From NCBI GenBank assembly GCA_014607495.2, contig CP053153.1, positions 10,788,001-10,852,000 of the forward strand: a DNA stretch of 64,000 nt, written 5' to 3'. The position numbers and the translations under genes are program-made. The DNA comes from Carposina sasakii. Taxonomy: Eukaryota > Arthropoda > Insecta > Lepidoptera > Carposinidae. The notes under the pieces are model-generated. The model was not told where the DNA came from. It did no database searches and worked only from the letters and a program-made list of their open reading frames with translations. Within the stretch, counting starts at the first letter, position 1. Every line of letters begins with the position of its first letter. Shown piece by piece: positions 10,843-23,116 of the stretch.

Positions 10843-11130
10843 GTGTACTCATACCGCGACGCAGATAGCATTTGCGGTGTTGGCGTAAATTTCGGAATTT
10901 CTGATGGATTAGGAGCGATAGCGAGCGATGTGTACACACGTCACGGGTATGTCGATCAATCACGGGTGCGGATGGACGCGAGACAGGCCATTAGCCGCCT
11001 CGGGCGCAGGTGGCACCGGCTGCTCGGTCACCATCGCCTCGCCTCAGCCACCTAGCTGCCTCGGCTCGCTTCGTCTTCAATCACCCGAGATAATCGCATT
11101 CATAGCACCGCCGTCTCGGTGGTTTAATCG
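10843..11130. other. GC-rich island without assignable function
   Basis: This stretch is clearly richer in G, C and CpG than its surroundings ('gccgcctcgggcgcaggtgg', 'cctcgcctcagccacctagc'). Two overlapping + strand frames (70 and 75 codons) cross it but show no domain. It could be a promoter, an intronic regulatory element or part of an old transposon. Nothing in the sequence decides among these. Confidence 0.35.
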
Positions 11131-11683
11131 CTTTTGTATTGGATTACAATTGTAATGGTAATGGACTACTGTAATAGGCTGCTGTTATATTTTAAGAATG
11201 TGAGGTAAAGTTACATGTAGAAGTGCTAGATGCAATGAAACTAATAAATACACGCACTGAGGTTTTCTCAAGTTATTAGATGCAGCATTTTCTGAGAGGA
11301 ATGTCAGTCCCTAAGCATGACCAAAATTCTAAAAACAAGCCTTTGCAAGATTGTGCACTACTTCTTCAAGATTCTAAATTCGACGTGTGAAGAACTTACC
11401 TTCGAACTAACCTCTGGTAGTTTTCCTTTAAAATGTAATCGCTGGTTCCAGTTTGTAATGCCTGACTATAAATGGAGTTCATAAAACAAGGAGGATGTTT
11501 TTGACGTGTGCCTTCTTTTAATAACTTGTTTATGTACTTTGTGAGGCTGTAATAAAGTTCGTAATCGTTTTAGAGTTTAAACAGCTCGTTATAAGAGACA
11601 ATTATGAAGTAAATGGCTAAGAATTTTTTTCTTAACAAGCTTAGATTTCAACGGTACCAACTTATTTCAACGGTTTATAATAA
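11131..11683. other. No recognisable gene
   Basis: 'ggactactgtaataggctg' at about 11162 is a tiny LINE 3'-end remnant. Otherwise this is AT-rich DNA with no supported feature. Confidence 0.4.
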
Positions 11684-12418
11684 ACTAGTGGACGCTCGCG
11701 ACTTTCTCCGCGTGGTCTGCAGAAAAAACAAAATGTCGAAATTATCCGGATATTTTTCCAAATATTTTCATAAAAATATATATAAAACATATGCTTAGAT
11801 ATCGACTTAGCTAGGCTAAGCTGATTGTGTATCATTTATGTTGCTTGCCTATATTCTGAAGTGTCTACATATATTGTATATTATTATTGTTTTGTTCTTG
11901 TATCAACCCTACTAGGCTTTTGTTGCCGGTATTACAATATTGACGGGCCTAGGCCATATGTTTATTATTCTTGTATTTACCTTACGAGTTGTGCCTCTTG
12001 AAACTTGTCTCGTGATCGAGGCAGGGATATCTGTATCACTTAACTGTTGCGAGATGGACGGCGCGGCCATAAGGATTTTAATGCATGTTTTGTGTGCGCC
12101 AGTCATAGTTGCATGTATCAGTATTGTGCTACAATGTATAATCATTATTCTACTTTTTAATACATGTGATGTTGGTGTGCCTAATCTTAATAAATAAATA
12201 AATAAATAAAAAGTAGCCTATGTGTTAATTGTAACCTACATTTTGTAACAACTATTTTTCTTGTACCTATAGTTAAGCAATAATTAAATTGAATAATCCA
12301 GGGTGTCAGCTAACTCCATACCAAATTTTATTTAAATCGCTTCAGCCGTTTCTACCTGAAACAGTAATAAACATCCATCCATACTTACAAACTTTCGCGT
12401 TTATAATATTAGTAGGAT
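11684..12418 (+). repeat. 'ctagtggacgctcgcgac' repeat split by nested insertions
   Basis: The 5' end is at 11684 ('actagtggacgctcgcgact' to 'aaaatgtcgaaattatccgg'). Family sequence resumes at about 12206 with 'aaaaagtagcctatgtgtta' and continues from about 12296 ('ccagggtgtcagctaactcc') to its typical terminus 'ataatattagtaggatt' at 12418. The intervening DNA does not belong to the family: about 440 bp of retroposon-like sequence and then some 70 bp near 12229-12295. The order of insertion is therefore readable: this repeat first, the others later. Confidence 0.65.
11770..12208 (+). mobile_element. Retroposon-like insertion ending in (AAAT)n
   Basis: It lies inside the split repeat and ends 'cctaatcttaataaataaat' followed by more AAAT units, a typical 3' tail of a LINE or SINE copy. 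The left boundary is approximate. 'ataaaaa' occurs at both junctions and may be a short target duplication. Frames of 85 (+) and 77 (-) codons overlap each other and contain no known domain, so I do not call a gene. The parent family is not recognised. Confidence 0.45.
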
Positions 12419-12771
12419 TTAGGATTAGTCATAAATTTAAGTAGCCTCCGCTGTAAATACGAGTAGCGAAAACGCTGTGACTTCGTTTGCTATCAAATAT
12501 AGTCTGAGTATTGGAACTGGACATTGAAGTGTAGCTGACGTTGGAGAAGATTGAAGAAACCCCCCGGGATATAGAAAAAATATATTCAGTTCTATGAGTT
12601 ACGCGTTACAGACAGTTTCGCTATTTTTCGACTTCTCCTATATACGGACAAGACATGGCGAAACTACTTGAGAGTATCGCAACGGAGGTGAGCCACAAAT
12701 GAGAAGGAGCAATGTATTCATACAGCTGCTCTTACTGATAGTAGCCTACTTAAATACTGCATGACTTTATA
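12419..12771. other. No recognisable gene
   Basis: No coding, RNA or repeat signal that I can support. Confidence 0.45.
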
Positions 12772-13152
12772 CAGGGTGTTTTTTCGTTGCCACCCTTGAC
12801 GAAGGGTACGTACTCTGTACATCAAATAAAGTAAGTTTATGCCTAAAAAAAATGCTGAGAAATAATGTGAATTTTTTTGAAAAAAAAAATTAATTCCTTG
12901 ATCGAGCAAAATTTAGAGGGTCCAGTGTTTATGTAAGTTTTTTTAAAGACAGATATTAATTATTTCTCATGAAAAAATCTTCCTACACGCGTCAATAATT
13001 TATGCAGAAAAATGCAGTCTATTTACTCAACTTTGGACCCTAATATTTTGGAAACCAAACACTTCCCAGGTATGCTTCTATGGAGAAAAGTGATCGTGAT
13101 GATGAGGAGATTCTGTAGTTTTCGGGAACGTTGACGACCAAAAGTCATCCTG
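12772..13152 (+). mobile_element. CAGGGTG MITE, copy 2 (381 bp, TA target duplication)
   Basis: Colinear with copy 1 at 1960-2339: CAGGGTGTTTTTTCGTTGCC at the left end, 'cctaatattttggaaacc' inside, and 'ccaaaagtcatcctg' at the right end. TA flanks both ends (12770-12771 and 13153-13154). It is non-coding. The small differences from copy 1 show independent decay after insertion. Confidence 0.75.
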
Positions 13153-13164
13153 TATACTTGTTAT

Positions 13165-13240
13165 TTACATTTACATCTGTCCCGGCTATGTGGCTGTGGA
13201 TCTCGTTTATGATTCTTCTGTTCTGGCTACTCCAATAGTT
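13165..13240 (-). repeat. 5' fragment of unnamed 215-bp repeat family
   Basis: 'catttacatctgtcccggct' to 'ctgttctggctactcc' is the reverse complement of the family's 5' portion ('gtagccagaac' to 'acagatgtaaatg'). The rest of the element is missing. Confidence 0.6.
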
Positions 13241-15078
13241 GAAGATTGGTACCACCTATACAGACAGCATTTTGTTGACACTCACCAAAGCCATTACAAC
13301 TAATCACTGCCAGTGATCCGAACGTGTCAACTTACTTGCAAATAAACTCTCATCTACACGTTACAAATCAGCAGCAACAGTAATGTTTCTGCAAGTTTCC
13401 GCACAATAATAGACTGTGTATGGTTGTGTCCATTAATTAAACCACTATGTTTCACAGTAATGGTCTTGGACATTGGTGACGTTCCCCGGCTGTTGTAACA
13501 CGTTATTGATGACCCTTGCACGGCTTTTTGCTTTCTCTAAATATTCCTCTCGGCGCTAAAGTAGCTTTTTGTGAAGCTGTAGTCTACGCGAAAGCATATC
13601 CGTGTCGGAAAGTTTTGTTGCGTATGTAGGCATTGTTAGTTACTGCTCTGACGTTACGGGACTTTTTATAAGTGTGGTTTTTAGATGCTCTTGTAATGTC
13701 AGTCGGAGAGTGATTACATACAAGAGAGCTTATTGGGCTGACTAGACTAGATTCGGGTCTATACAAAGCGGTTCAGAAATTCTTTAGGCGAATAGGTAAG
13801 TATGTATCTCGTCTTACGCATTCATGGCATTACACATTGGAACTTTTATCTACAAACTGCCCTAGGGTCGTATTATTGTTTTTATTGATAACTTGTTTCC
13901 CAAATATATGGATATGTTTGGCAGATTTGTGTTACTCGTATCTTACCGTCATGCGTCTGTTTTCATACCGGTTTTCACTTGTTCTTTACTAAACACGTGC
14001 GAAAGTCTTTGACATTTTATATTGCTGACATCATTAAAACAGCAATTTCATTCCAGCTTGGCCCTCTGGCTGTCTTCAAATTAATGTCATCGTTTATTTT
14101 TTTCCCAGTTTATGATATCAAAGAGGGTATGTAGATAACTTACTACGAAATAACGATATAAGCCGACATCGATCCCCTATTTTTCCCGCGTTGATACCCA
14201 TTCACCTCTCATGTAACCATTAGTAGAACGATAGGCTCTGCATAGCGACTCCCCTTCAGATAAGCCGAGCGTTAAATATGTACCTCTCAGGACTTGTAGT
14301 GATACTCAGCTTTGGTTCAATAAGGAAGGGGTTACCTGAATATAGAGTCGTGAATATAAAGAATTTTGATATCTGATATTTATCCTGTTAGATAGGTATT
14401 TTTGATTGTTACTTATAATTTATTCCTGTAAAATATTTTCTGTCAAAACACCAAATAAAGTGGAAATTTACCATACGGTTGAATACTTTTAGTTCTACGT
14501 TTTGCTCACGTATTTTCGACGTAGCTTTCAAATTTATCGTGGCTAATGGTTATGGAGTGTTTCCTTTGGCCACGAATCCTCTATTTCCTTCTGATTATAC
14601 ACCTCCAACGGACATTTAACTGACCATTTCCTAAACGTGGCATGACAGCATTACTTTTACCGTGATTTTGCTTTGTTCACTTACAGAACTTAACTATCAG
14701 GGTAGGTTTGATGTCAGTGTTGATTTGATGTAGTTTTTTTTAGGGATTACAACAATTGCCTACTTCGTATTTTGACGGAATGTCCTTCTGATGTTGTTAA
14801 AGCCTTTATCAAGCGAATTTATCATAACAAAATTCGGCCAAGAAGGCCGTCGCCATTCAGTCCAGAGGGCATTTAGATACCTACATAAGTAGGTACATAG
14901 TTTTTTAAATTAAAAATACTGAAACATACTTGGTAGCGATGGTGAGCAGGTTCCAAAGTGCAGCTATCTCTATTATGGCTACAAAATTAAAATTAATTTC
15001 TATGTTGTTATGGTTTAATATAGCTAGCTTACTATGATAATTTGTTTATCTAATTTAATTTTTGTGTTTTTGTTTCAG
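13241..15078. other. No recognisable gene
   Basis: AT-rich, intron-like. Only short chance frames occur (60 codons at 13584-13766 on the minus strand). No repeat family with several copies was recognised here. Confidence 0.45.
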
Positions 15079-15150
15079 GTAATCCATAATTTCTTATCCT
15101 TATCTATTGATGGTAAAGTTGCTTTGTTCCGATTGCCAACATTTAATGCA
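15079..15150 (+). CDS. Candidate internal exon, 72 nt, unknown gene
   Basis: A T-rich tract leading to 'tttttgtttcag' forms a strong acceptor just before 15079. 'gca' followed by 'gtgagtat' forms a strong donor just after 15150. The 72 bases are open only in the frame starting at their first base and encode 24 residues (VIHNFLSLSIDGK..., ending RLPTFNA), so both junctions are phase 0. The other two frames contain stops near the start. I do not recognise the peptide. The phase does not join directly to the exon at 38116. If real, it needs an intermediate exon or belongs to another transcript. Chance pairing of splice sites in 64 kb of intron-like DNA is a serious alternative. Confidence 0.3.
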
Positions 15151-18100
15151 GTGAGTATCAACATGGCTGTTTAGTGGCTTTAGGTGTGTAATAACTATTA
15201 GAATGTAGAAAGGTCTAAGCTTTAAAACTAGGTGTTAATTGGAAGCACTGTACGTAATTTATTACTTACATTTGTAAAGGCTTCTTCAACAAACAGATGC
15301 TCTTGCCATTTATAACGTAGATAACTATCGGTAGAAGATAAAGATTACTCCAAGCTCAAAGTGTAATGGTTTAATTACGAAGAAGTAGGTATATAATATT
15401 TCATCGTCTGCTCGCATTTTATTTGCTATTGGTAACTTAAAGAAGGATTAGTATTGGCACCTCCAAGAGTCTCGTCTCGCTTTTAAACTTACTATTTTAT
15501 GTGAAGTAAATCATAGATACTTATAATAATTCATATTTTATTATTTTCGTCTTCTTCAACTAAATCTTTGAAATACCTATCTATTAATTGAAAGTTGTTT
15601 CCAATTAATATTACCATAAATTATTTCTAATTAGTATTTATGTTGCTCAAAATTTGAAAATGGCGGGGTTTAATAATATCCATCGGAAGGTTGTACTGTG
15701 CCTGGGGGTTGAATTTTGAATGGAGGGCTCTAATATTTTATTCCATTCCAGAATTAAGAGCCGACATTTAAATAAATATTTGCCTAGAATTGTCTTTGGG
15801 GGATGGAATTCAGTTTATCCTTTTACTTCGGTGCTTTTAGCATTTGGAGCGGTAATCTTGGAATATTTTCGTAACTTATTGCATTCCTGTTGCGGGATAT
15901 TTGAATGTACAATGCGCGTATGTAGTACTAAAACATATGTTTGCTGAGTGGAGGGTGAATAAAGCATCTTCTAAGGAATAGTTAAATCTATTCTTTATTA
16001 TTCATGTAGGCAAGTTAGGTAGGTATATCTGCAAATATTTTATTTACCTATTGCATTTTAAGTTGTTAAATAAGTAAAATATTTGCAAGTAATATTTTAG
16101 GCGAAATATTTCACATATCTAATAAATGTAATTTATTAACTTTTGGTAGGTATTGTACCATCTTTTAAGCATAAAATAAAATTCGTGTTCATTTTCATTG
16201 ATAAAATTCATGTAAGTACCTTACTTTCCATGAAAAGCAAAACATGTATGAAAAAGCCCTTTTGCTCTATTCGATGATTATCACCGGTTCCTATATACAT
16301 CATTGGCTTAAAAACCAAAATACTACACTATATGATAATGCAGAATTTAGTAATTTTCAGTGAATGGAACCTTCACCTCTACCTTTAACGGGTAGCTCTG
16401 AAAATCCTTTATCTCTGTAATATATGCACCGACAGCAGAATTTATACCGTGCTATCTCAAATGAACCAGATTGTCGTAGGTAAACATACTGACCGGTAAA
16501 CAATCGGGCGTCGGAAGACCTTTGTTCTGGGGGCGGCACTGCATCCCCTACATGTGTAGGTGTAACGAAGCTGCCATGCCGTGGCGCCGCCTTCTGAATT
16601 AATGTGGCTTGCCGTAATGTGGTTGGGGCTTATCTTTGTGTACCTGCAAATTGACCTGCTATTATAACTGGGCACATCGAACAATATTCAAACAAGCAAT
16701 TTTTAGATGTTAATAGAGACTATCGTTTTGTATTGATTGAAATAATGTTTGTTGGTTTTACAGTTTACCTATCTGTACAGGATATTTTCCCGGACATAAA
16801 ATAATGATTTATAAGAGGCGTAAATTTTGTTGGAGTAAATTATTATCTTTCCAGCATTAGCTACTGTTCAAGAAAGGAGTCCCAAAATAAATTTTGAAGC
16901 GGTAAAGTTTTTTTAAAGTTAGTGCTTAGGGCACCCCCTTTCTCTCGTCGACTCATGTCATTAAAAAACTTTTAGATAGCTACTTATGATATCCACTATG
17001 GGTGCGCCCACCACCGGGCCCTACACCCTCCACTGACCCTCGGATCTGACAACTCATAACTGCGACAACAGGCACTTAAAACATAGTGAATGTTTGAACT
17101 GTAACGCCTAATACAATTTCACTTATGATATCTAAAAAAAAGACTCGGAACCCCTTTGTCTTAGTTGTGGTTACCTTCTTACCGCTAACTACACGTAGCG
17201 TGATACGAAGCTTCTAGCAAGTGTTCAGACACATTCAGAATTAAGTGTCTCGCTTATCTCTTGTGTGCTCGAGTGTACCTGGAGTGCCATTTACCGAGTT
17301 TCGTGTTATGTTTCGGGTTATTTAGATCATTTTGAATTTTATGAACATTTTTTTTTTTATTTACTAGTTTATAGTCGTAGGCAAATACAAACTATGTGTA
17401 TGTAAATAAATAATCCAGGCTTTGCGTATACATACACAGTACAATCATGGATGCGGGAGTGTAAACAAGAGCATTCTGCATTTATATTTCGATAGAATCT
17501 ATACAGGTATATGGTGGACAACATATAGGGTTAGAAAACACATCTAACATCAGATACAACTAACATAAAATTACATTACATTCTTCTACATCTTGAAACG
17601 TAGGTACTTGACCCCATCCTCAATGGATCGAGTCAATTACCATATCTGCCTGTGTCGATGAAGACACAATTTTCTTCCAATTCCATCATCATCAAAATAA
17701 TCTACAATCGCGGGCAAAAGTGAAGCTATCCAATATACTTCAGATTCTAAAGCCAAAGGAAACGCAATGAAATGATAATAATTAAACATAACTCACATCC
17801 CTAGTCTCTAATATTCACGACCCGATTTCGGGATAACGATGTAAGTACAGTCTGTTACCCAAGTTACGGTTGCTATTATGACTCCAGGTTTTTGATCTTA
17901 ACGGTTGTTTGATTGTTATTCATTATGTTTTAAATCTATGTTATACCCACCTCAGCTACCTAGTTTTTACATCGATCTTAAATGAATAAGTACATGATTC
18001 ATAACAATTTACACATGACAGTTATATTTTCTTTATTTTCTCACCTCACCTCTAAAGACAAGACGTATTGTAGGTAATGACCCATAGTTTTTTTTATTTG

Positions 18101-18245
18101 TATTTATATCGGAAGATCATAAAATAAAAGTAACATTTGTGAAAGAAAAACTTTGCTAGCGTGAAAACTTTCCGGGATATAACGATTTCAAAATCACAAT
18201 TTTAGACTTGCCAAAAAACGCTCCATACAAACGGCAACCACGACG
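15151..18245. other. No recognisable gene
   Basis: Long AT-rich, intron-like stretch. Chance frames occur at 15720-15947 (+) and 16357-16684 (-), the latter in a slightly GC-richer patch. No repeat or RNA gene was recognised. Confidence 0.45.
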
Positions 18246-18253
18246 TGACGTCA
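18246..18253. promoter_or_regulatory. Perfect CRE palindrome TGACGTCA
   Basis: TGACGTCA is the consensus site for CREB/ATF bZIP proteins. It sits in 'accacgacgtgacgtcactc' within AT-rich DNA. A single 8-bp palindrome is weak evidence, so functional use is speculative. Confidence 0.2.
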
Positions 18254-19725
18254 CTCTTTAAGCAACTTCTATGCGTGTGAAAGAACTTTTGTTTAATATT
18301 TAATATATGTAGCTATAATATTAAATATTGCGTTTATAAATATGGTCACAAAACAAAAGTTGCTATAAATGATACAGGTGGGACATGTGATGTTGTAATT
18401 TTCAATTAATTTCACATTTGAAAAATGGACTTGCCCACTTTGAAGACTTATTACTATCTCATTTGGACACATGATCAAATTATAATTTTATAGATAGGTA
18501 TGATTTTGATTATTTATTCTGATAAGAATAAGATCTTATTAAGATTCAACCATAGGAAACTACCCCATTCTCAATATGCAAACACTTCTAGACCGTAGAA
18601 AATGGATGTCTATATTGTTAATGGCTCCCATTTAAGTAGAACTACAATAGGTAGGTATCTAAGATAGCTTGGGTATCAGAGTGTACATTCCAGGTCTATA
18701 ATTGTCTACCCTGTAATTTACTATTTATCGCTGACGAAATGACCTAGATAATATAATAGTAACGGCCCTACTTAATTAAGGGTCAGAATGTAATTTGTTG
18801 TAATGTGTGTTTGGAGATAAGAGCTTTTCCTACTGATTTTTTATTTCCTACCGTAATAAGTTTTCTTTTTTTTTTACATTTACTTTAACTCGCTTTGCCA
18901 GTACAGAATACTACCTATGGGTAAAAGAATTTGCTGAGATATTCTGGTATTTTTGTACTTAATTAATAATATTCGCGAAAAGCATTATGAATCTATGCAT
19001 TGCATGCATTCATCTCAATATTAGCATCTCGGATATACTACTCCACATCTCATGCTGTAGTCCAAACCTTATGTGACGTTTTTCCAGTGTAGATTAAGCA
19101 AGATCAATCGATTTATCAGTGATTACATTTTCTTTCATATTCATACTAGGAAGTAATAAATTTCATATAAGTACACTGTTTCATTATTCTATCGAGCACT
19201 TGTCGTTAATCCAAGCCCATGCCTATACCCTTACGTTGTAGGACTGCTGATTTATGATTTTCGAAGATTTTATTTAGGAAGTTTCCTCCTATGGGTATAA
19301 CTATGTCTAAGTTTTATTTGAGTTGCCTGTAGGTACTTTGCTTCGGGAGCGTTGTTCTTCGGTCTTTCTGTCGACTCCCCCGCTTATCAATTTCTAAGTT
19401 TAATACACACAAAAGAAACTTCGACAATGCTGGTAAGTAAGTAATCGAAGTCTTTGTTTTTATTCCAGTTAAATTCGATTCGGCACCGCCAGGTGTACCC
19501 CGTTGTACCTTGTCGTAAAATTGGTCAATTTAAAAATCTAAACGCGTGACTGTGTTTTATTTCTTTCTAAACTTCTTTAAATAAAATTACTTTTTTTATT
19601 TTCCTTTTATCGATACTTCTTTTTTTATAGTACTTACCTACCATTTCAATTAAGTTCTAAATAAGTATAACTTTACCTATTAGGATAAAATTTCAGAAAC
19701 ACACACAAATTAAACTTTTATTAAT
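18254..19725. other. No recognisable gene
   Basis: AT-rich. A possible exon at 19333-19432 with a perfect donor (gtaagtaagt) but a poor acceptor was considered and not called. Confidence 0.4.
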
Positions 19726-19885
19726 ACTAGTGGACGCCCGCGACTCCGTCCGCGTGGACTACAGAAAAAACAAAATGTCGAAATTTCCGGGATAAAAAGT
19801 AGCCGACCTGTCAAATGCATCGAAATCGGTTTAGCCGTTTCTGAGATTAGCGTGCACTAACATCGATCCGTTATATGTATAGTAG
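19726..19885 (+). repeat. 'ctagtggacgcccgcgac' repeat copy
   Basis: The copy runs 'actagtggacgcccgcgact', 'aaacaaaatgtcgaaatttc', 'gggataaaaagtagccgac', 'atcgaaatcggtttagccg' and 'gagattagcgtgcac'. This series occurs in many lepidopteran genomes and here also at 20286 and, on the minus strand, at 46562-46900. No protein is encoded. I do not assign a class. Confidence 0.7.
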
Positions 19886-20285
19886 ATAGATGAAAATCGG
19901 TGGTCAATATTTGCAATGCACACTGTGAAAAACTCATATTTGAAAACCCACATCATCATCATAATCTTAAATTATAATTTTCATGAAAGCAATGACATTA
20001 ATTAGTACCTATCTACCATAATACCTATATTATAATAGGTTGTTGTCTTTGTTTACAACTGAAATATAAAGCTAGATTTTAGATAACGTTTACTTAGTTA
20101 ATAGGAATTTGACGTGCCCTAAATTCGTCGTTTAGATCAAACTGGTTGAAATAAAATATAGAGCTCCTCTCGTTTCCAAGAGCTTGCTTGGTGCTGACTT
20201 GTCACGATCTTTCGTGTATTAATCTCGATACTAGAGTGTAAACGAACGAGAACTATAAATAGGTTTAGGTGAATTATAGTATTAC
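19886..20285. other. No recognisable gene
   Basis: AT-rich spacer between two copies of the same repeat family. No other feature seen. Confidence 0.45.
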
Positions 20286-20490
20286 ACTAGTGGACGCCCG
20301 CGACTTCGTCAGCGTAGACTGCAAAATAAATAAAATGTCGATATTATCCGGGATAAAAATATTTTCAGGGATAAAAAGTAACCTATATGTTAAGTGGGAC
20401 CTGCCACAACATATTCCTGAAAACTGCATCGAAATCGGTTCAAACGTAAAATATAGGCTGGTAGTGATCGCTATTGATACATGAGCCATA
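20286..20490 (+). repeat. 'ctagtggacgcccgcgac' repeat copy
   Basis: Same order of words as the copy 560 bp upstream: 'actagtggacgcccgcgact', 'aaataaaatgtcgatattat', 'gggataaaaagtaacctata', 'cctgccacaacatattcctg' and 'catcgaaatcggttcaa'. 71-codon frames on both strands are inside the repeat and are not genes. Confidence 0.7.
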
Positions 20491-21717
20491 TACCTATAGT
20501 TATCTACTATTTTTATAATAGTTGTCTAGTAGGTTAGTAACAGTTAGTTTGAAATTGTTTTTATTATGAACGGTGTTCCCAGGAACCGGGAAGTTTTAAG
20601 TTTTTTGTCACTTTAGTTAGTAACATGTTGCTTGCATCGTTCATAAATCACGTTTAGTTCCTGAGCTTTGGAAACATGTTCGTAGTTTTCTAATATGACA
20701 TTAATTTGTACTTAGCAAGCAAGAAGAGTCTTGCTGAGCCAGAGGGCTTTAAGGAAGTTAAAGTTGGCATGTCTGTGGGATGTCATATTCAGGCTTTGAA
20801 TATCGTATTATATTTCCGTCAGCTTTGTATCCGTATATTGTAGATTGCTGCAAATGTATTGTAAAAATAGAATACATTAATGGTTTGCGCTAGACAGAAA
20901 TCCTAATGATAGTAGCCGTGTCCAAACGAATGGGAACAGCTGGTGAATTACCTTTCGTTAAGACCTGGATTGTGGCAATAGCGCAGCGCGATTGTGGCCC
21001 GTTAATGACCGCATACCATATGTTCTCGCCTCTCAAAATACCAACAGATCCTGTTTGGATTCTAACTTTATCACCAGCGCAATAAGGCACGGGTTAAGCT
21101 GCAATTCGCTTATATCCCAAAGAGCGGATTTGTTTGTTCGTGGCTTCAAACTCATCTCTATATTTAACTTGGTTTCCTTGTTCGTAGTGGAAATAATCAC
21201 GGAGGTATTTTATAAACAGGTTGTTGTGGTCGTATTTGGTACGAAAACAATTTCCTTCCCATGTCTTTAGGGTGGATAATGTAATAGGCGGTCGCGTGTG
21301 TTTGACATATCTTTACCCGTCTTTTGTATCTTCATGAATTCGGTAACAATGGTTGGGTAAAATCGCTACAAAAGTAAAACCATATTTATTTTCACTCATT
21401 ATTATGTACAATTTCTTATTAAGCTAAATCAACTCTATAAATTTCATCAATTGAGATTATTCTAAATCTGAGTGCTCTAAACACATGACGATGTGAACAA
21501 AAAATATATAAATATTTTCTATGCGACTTATTAAAAGGCGCATATAAATATAGAGGACATCTTCGCTGCACCTGCTGGCTTAATTAATCTCTCCGTGGAC
21601 CTAAAGTTAGCACTTTATTAAATGATTTAGCTTCCTTCTAGAAACTATAGTCTTCCGGAAAGTGCCAGAATATTTTAACATAACTTTACTTTTAAAAGTA
21701 GTTGCAAAGGTTTATTA
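20491..21717. other. No recognisable gene
   Basis: Intron-like sequence. Overlapping frames at 20890-21090 (-) and 20992-21270 (+) show no domain. Confidence 0.45.
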
Positions 21718-21975
21718 TGGGAATTTTGGGAAACCCGTTCTTAATGGTCTTTTACAACCCCTAACAAACGTGCATACCAAATTTCATCTGTGTACGTCAA
21801 ACGGTTTATTTTTATACTTATTGAATAAGCTTTTGTTCCGGTACAGTGAAAATTTCGGTAAAAATTTGGAATTCCCGTCTGCCCCGTTCCCATGGGAATT
21901 TCGGGAAATCCGTTCTTAGTGCTCTCTTACACCCCCAAACATACACACCAAACTTTATCTTAAGCTGGTGCATTT
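21718..21975 (+). repeat. Two diverged direct copies of a 'gggaattttgggaaa' repeat unit
   Basis: Unit A (about 21718-21800) reads 'gggaattttgggaaacccgt', 'tcttaatggtcttttacaac' and 'gcataccaaatttcatct'. Unit B (about 21889-21975) reads 'atgggaatttcgggaaatcc', 'gttcttagtgctctcttaca' and 'cacaccaaactttatct'. Similar text on the minus strand at 23840-23967 is joined to the 'ctagtggacg' repeat, so these are probably internal parts of that family. Frames of 85 and 115 codons here are chance. Confidence 0.55.
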
Positions 21976-23116
21976 TACTTGTGAAATTCAAAATTGATTT
22001 GTATCTGTCCGTTTCTTCGTGGGCTCATGTAGATGTTGTTTTTGATTTTTTTTTTATTTTGACTAATTTTACACTCGTTTTTAAGGATTTTCCCGAGGTT
22101 TCCATTCATCATCATTATCATCTTATCACCCATCATAAAAAATATATGTTATTAATAGGTACAGACAGACACACCTCTACGAAGATTACATAGAGAATAT
22201 TTACAATTCACGCTATGAGTATGGTAGGTGAACGCAATGGTGAAATAGTAGGTTAATATTATTATTATTATATAAATAAAGGAAACAGATGAAATGTTTA
22301 GATCTTCACTTTGCTTAACTACCAAGGATAAAGCTTAGTTAAAAAGCAGAAATAAATTTTAACTTTAAAAATGCTATTTTATACGCATAACAGTAGAGTT
22401 TTAAATCTTTGTCAAGTTCCATTTTAAAATAAATCAGACATTTCGAAAGCTCTTTAATAATTGTAGGGGAAACACTGGCTGTTCAGCTTTTATTATCTGA
22501 CTACAATCTGCATTTAAATGAGAAAAATACTGCTTTTTACTTATAAATGAGGCTCCTATGTTTTCCATTGTTTGCTTCTTTGTGTCATAAACCTACTGTT
22601 ATGTTTCTGGGGTAATCCGTAGTAATTATTCATAATCCACATTTTCCTATGCACGTGAATTTAAAAATGCTTAGAAATATAGGTAGTTTTGTTTCCAAAG
22701 ATTAACAACTTTAAACAATATTCATTTTACCAGTATCTTATATTTTGTCTGTCCGATCATCCGTGCAAAATATTCTATCTTTCAGAGTCAAAGTATTGCT
22801 AACTTTTAGTTTAAAACGGGGATATCTTTAACTTCAACACCACGTAACCGAAGCCTGCACGTCCCGCTAAATGCCCGAGGAAAAATTAATCTAGTGTCCC
22901 GGGCCAACAAATATTGTTATTTGGTTTCGGGCTCCGGGCTATAAGTAATCTGGGCACGTTATGCACTCCGTCGAGCGGTTTACTGGGAAAGTGGATGCCG
23001 CGCTGGCAACACTACCGGCTTTGCAAAATGTTTACTCGCACGCTTCATCCCCTTATTTTAGCAGCGGGAATCACTTAATCAGTTTACCTATTGTCAGGCG
23101 GTTTTTGTTAAGTTTG
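21976..23116. other. No recognisable gene
   Basis: AT-rich. A 95-codon frame at 22961-23248 runs into the SINE at 23117 and is not a gene. Confidence 0.45.

Noticed and set aside
11394..11465. Minus-strand exon candidate with a GAAG/gtaagttc donor
   Set aside because: The acceptor is weak and two frames are open. There is no other minus-strand exon nearby to join.
11940..12197. 85-codon + strand frame with hydrophobic stretches
   Set aside because: It lies in an (AAAT)n-tailed retroposon and is mirrored by a 77-codon minus frame. No domain.
19333..19432. 100-nt exon candidate with a perfect GTAAGTAAGT donor
   Set aside because: The acceptor has a poor pyrimidine tract, two frames are open, so the coding frame is undecided, and neither matches a neighbouring exon's phase.
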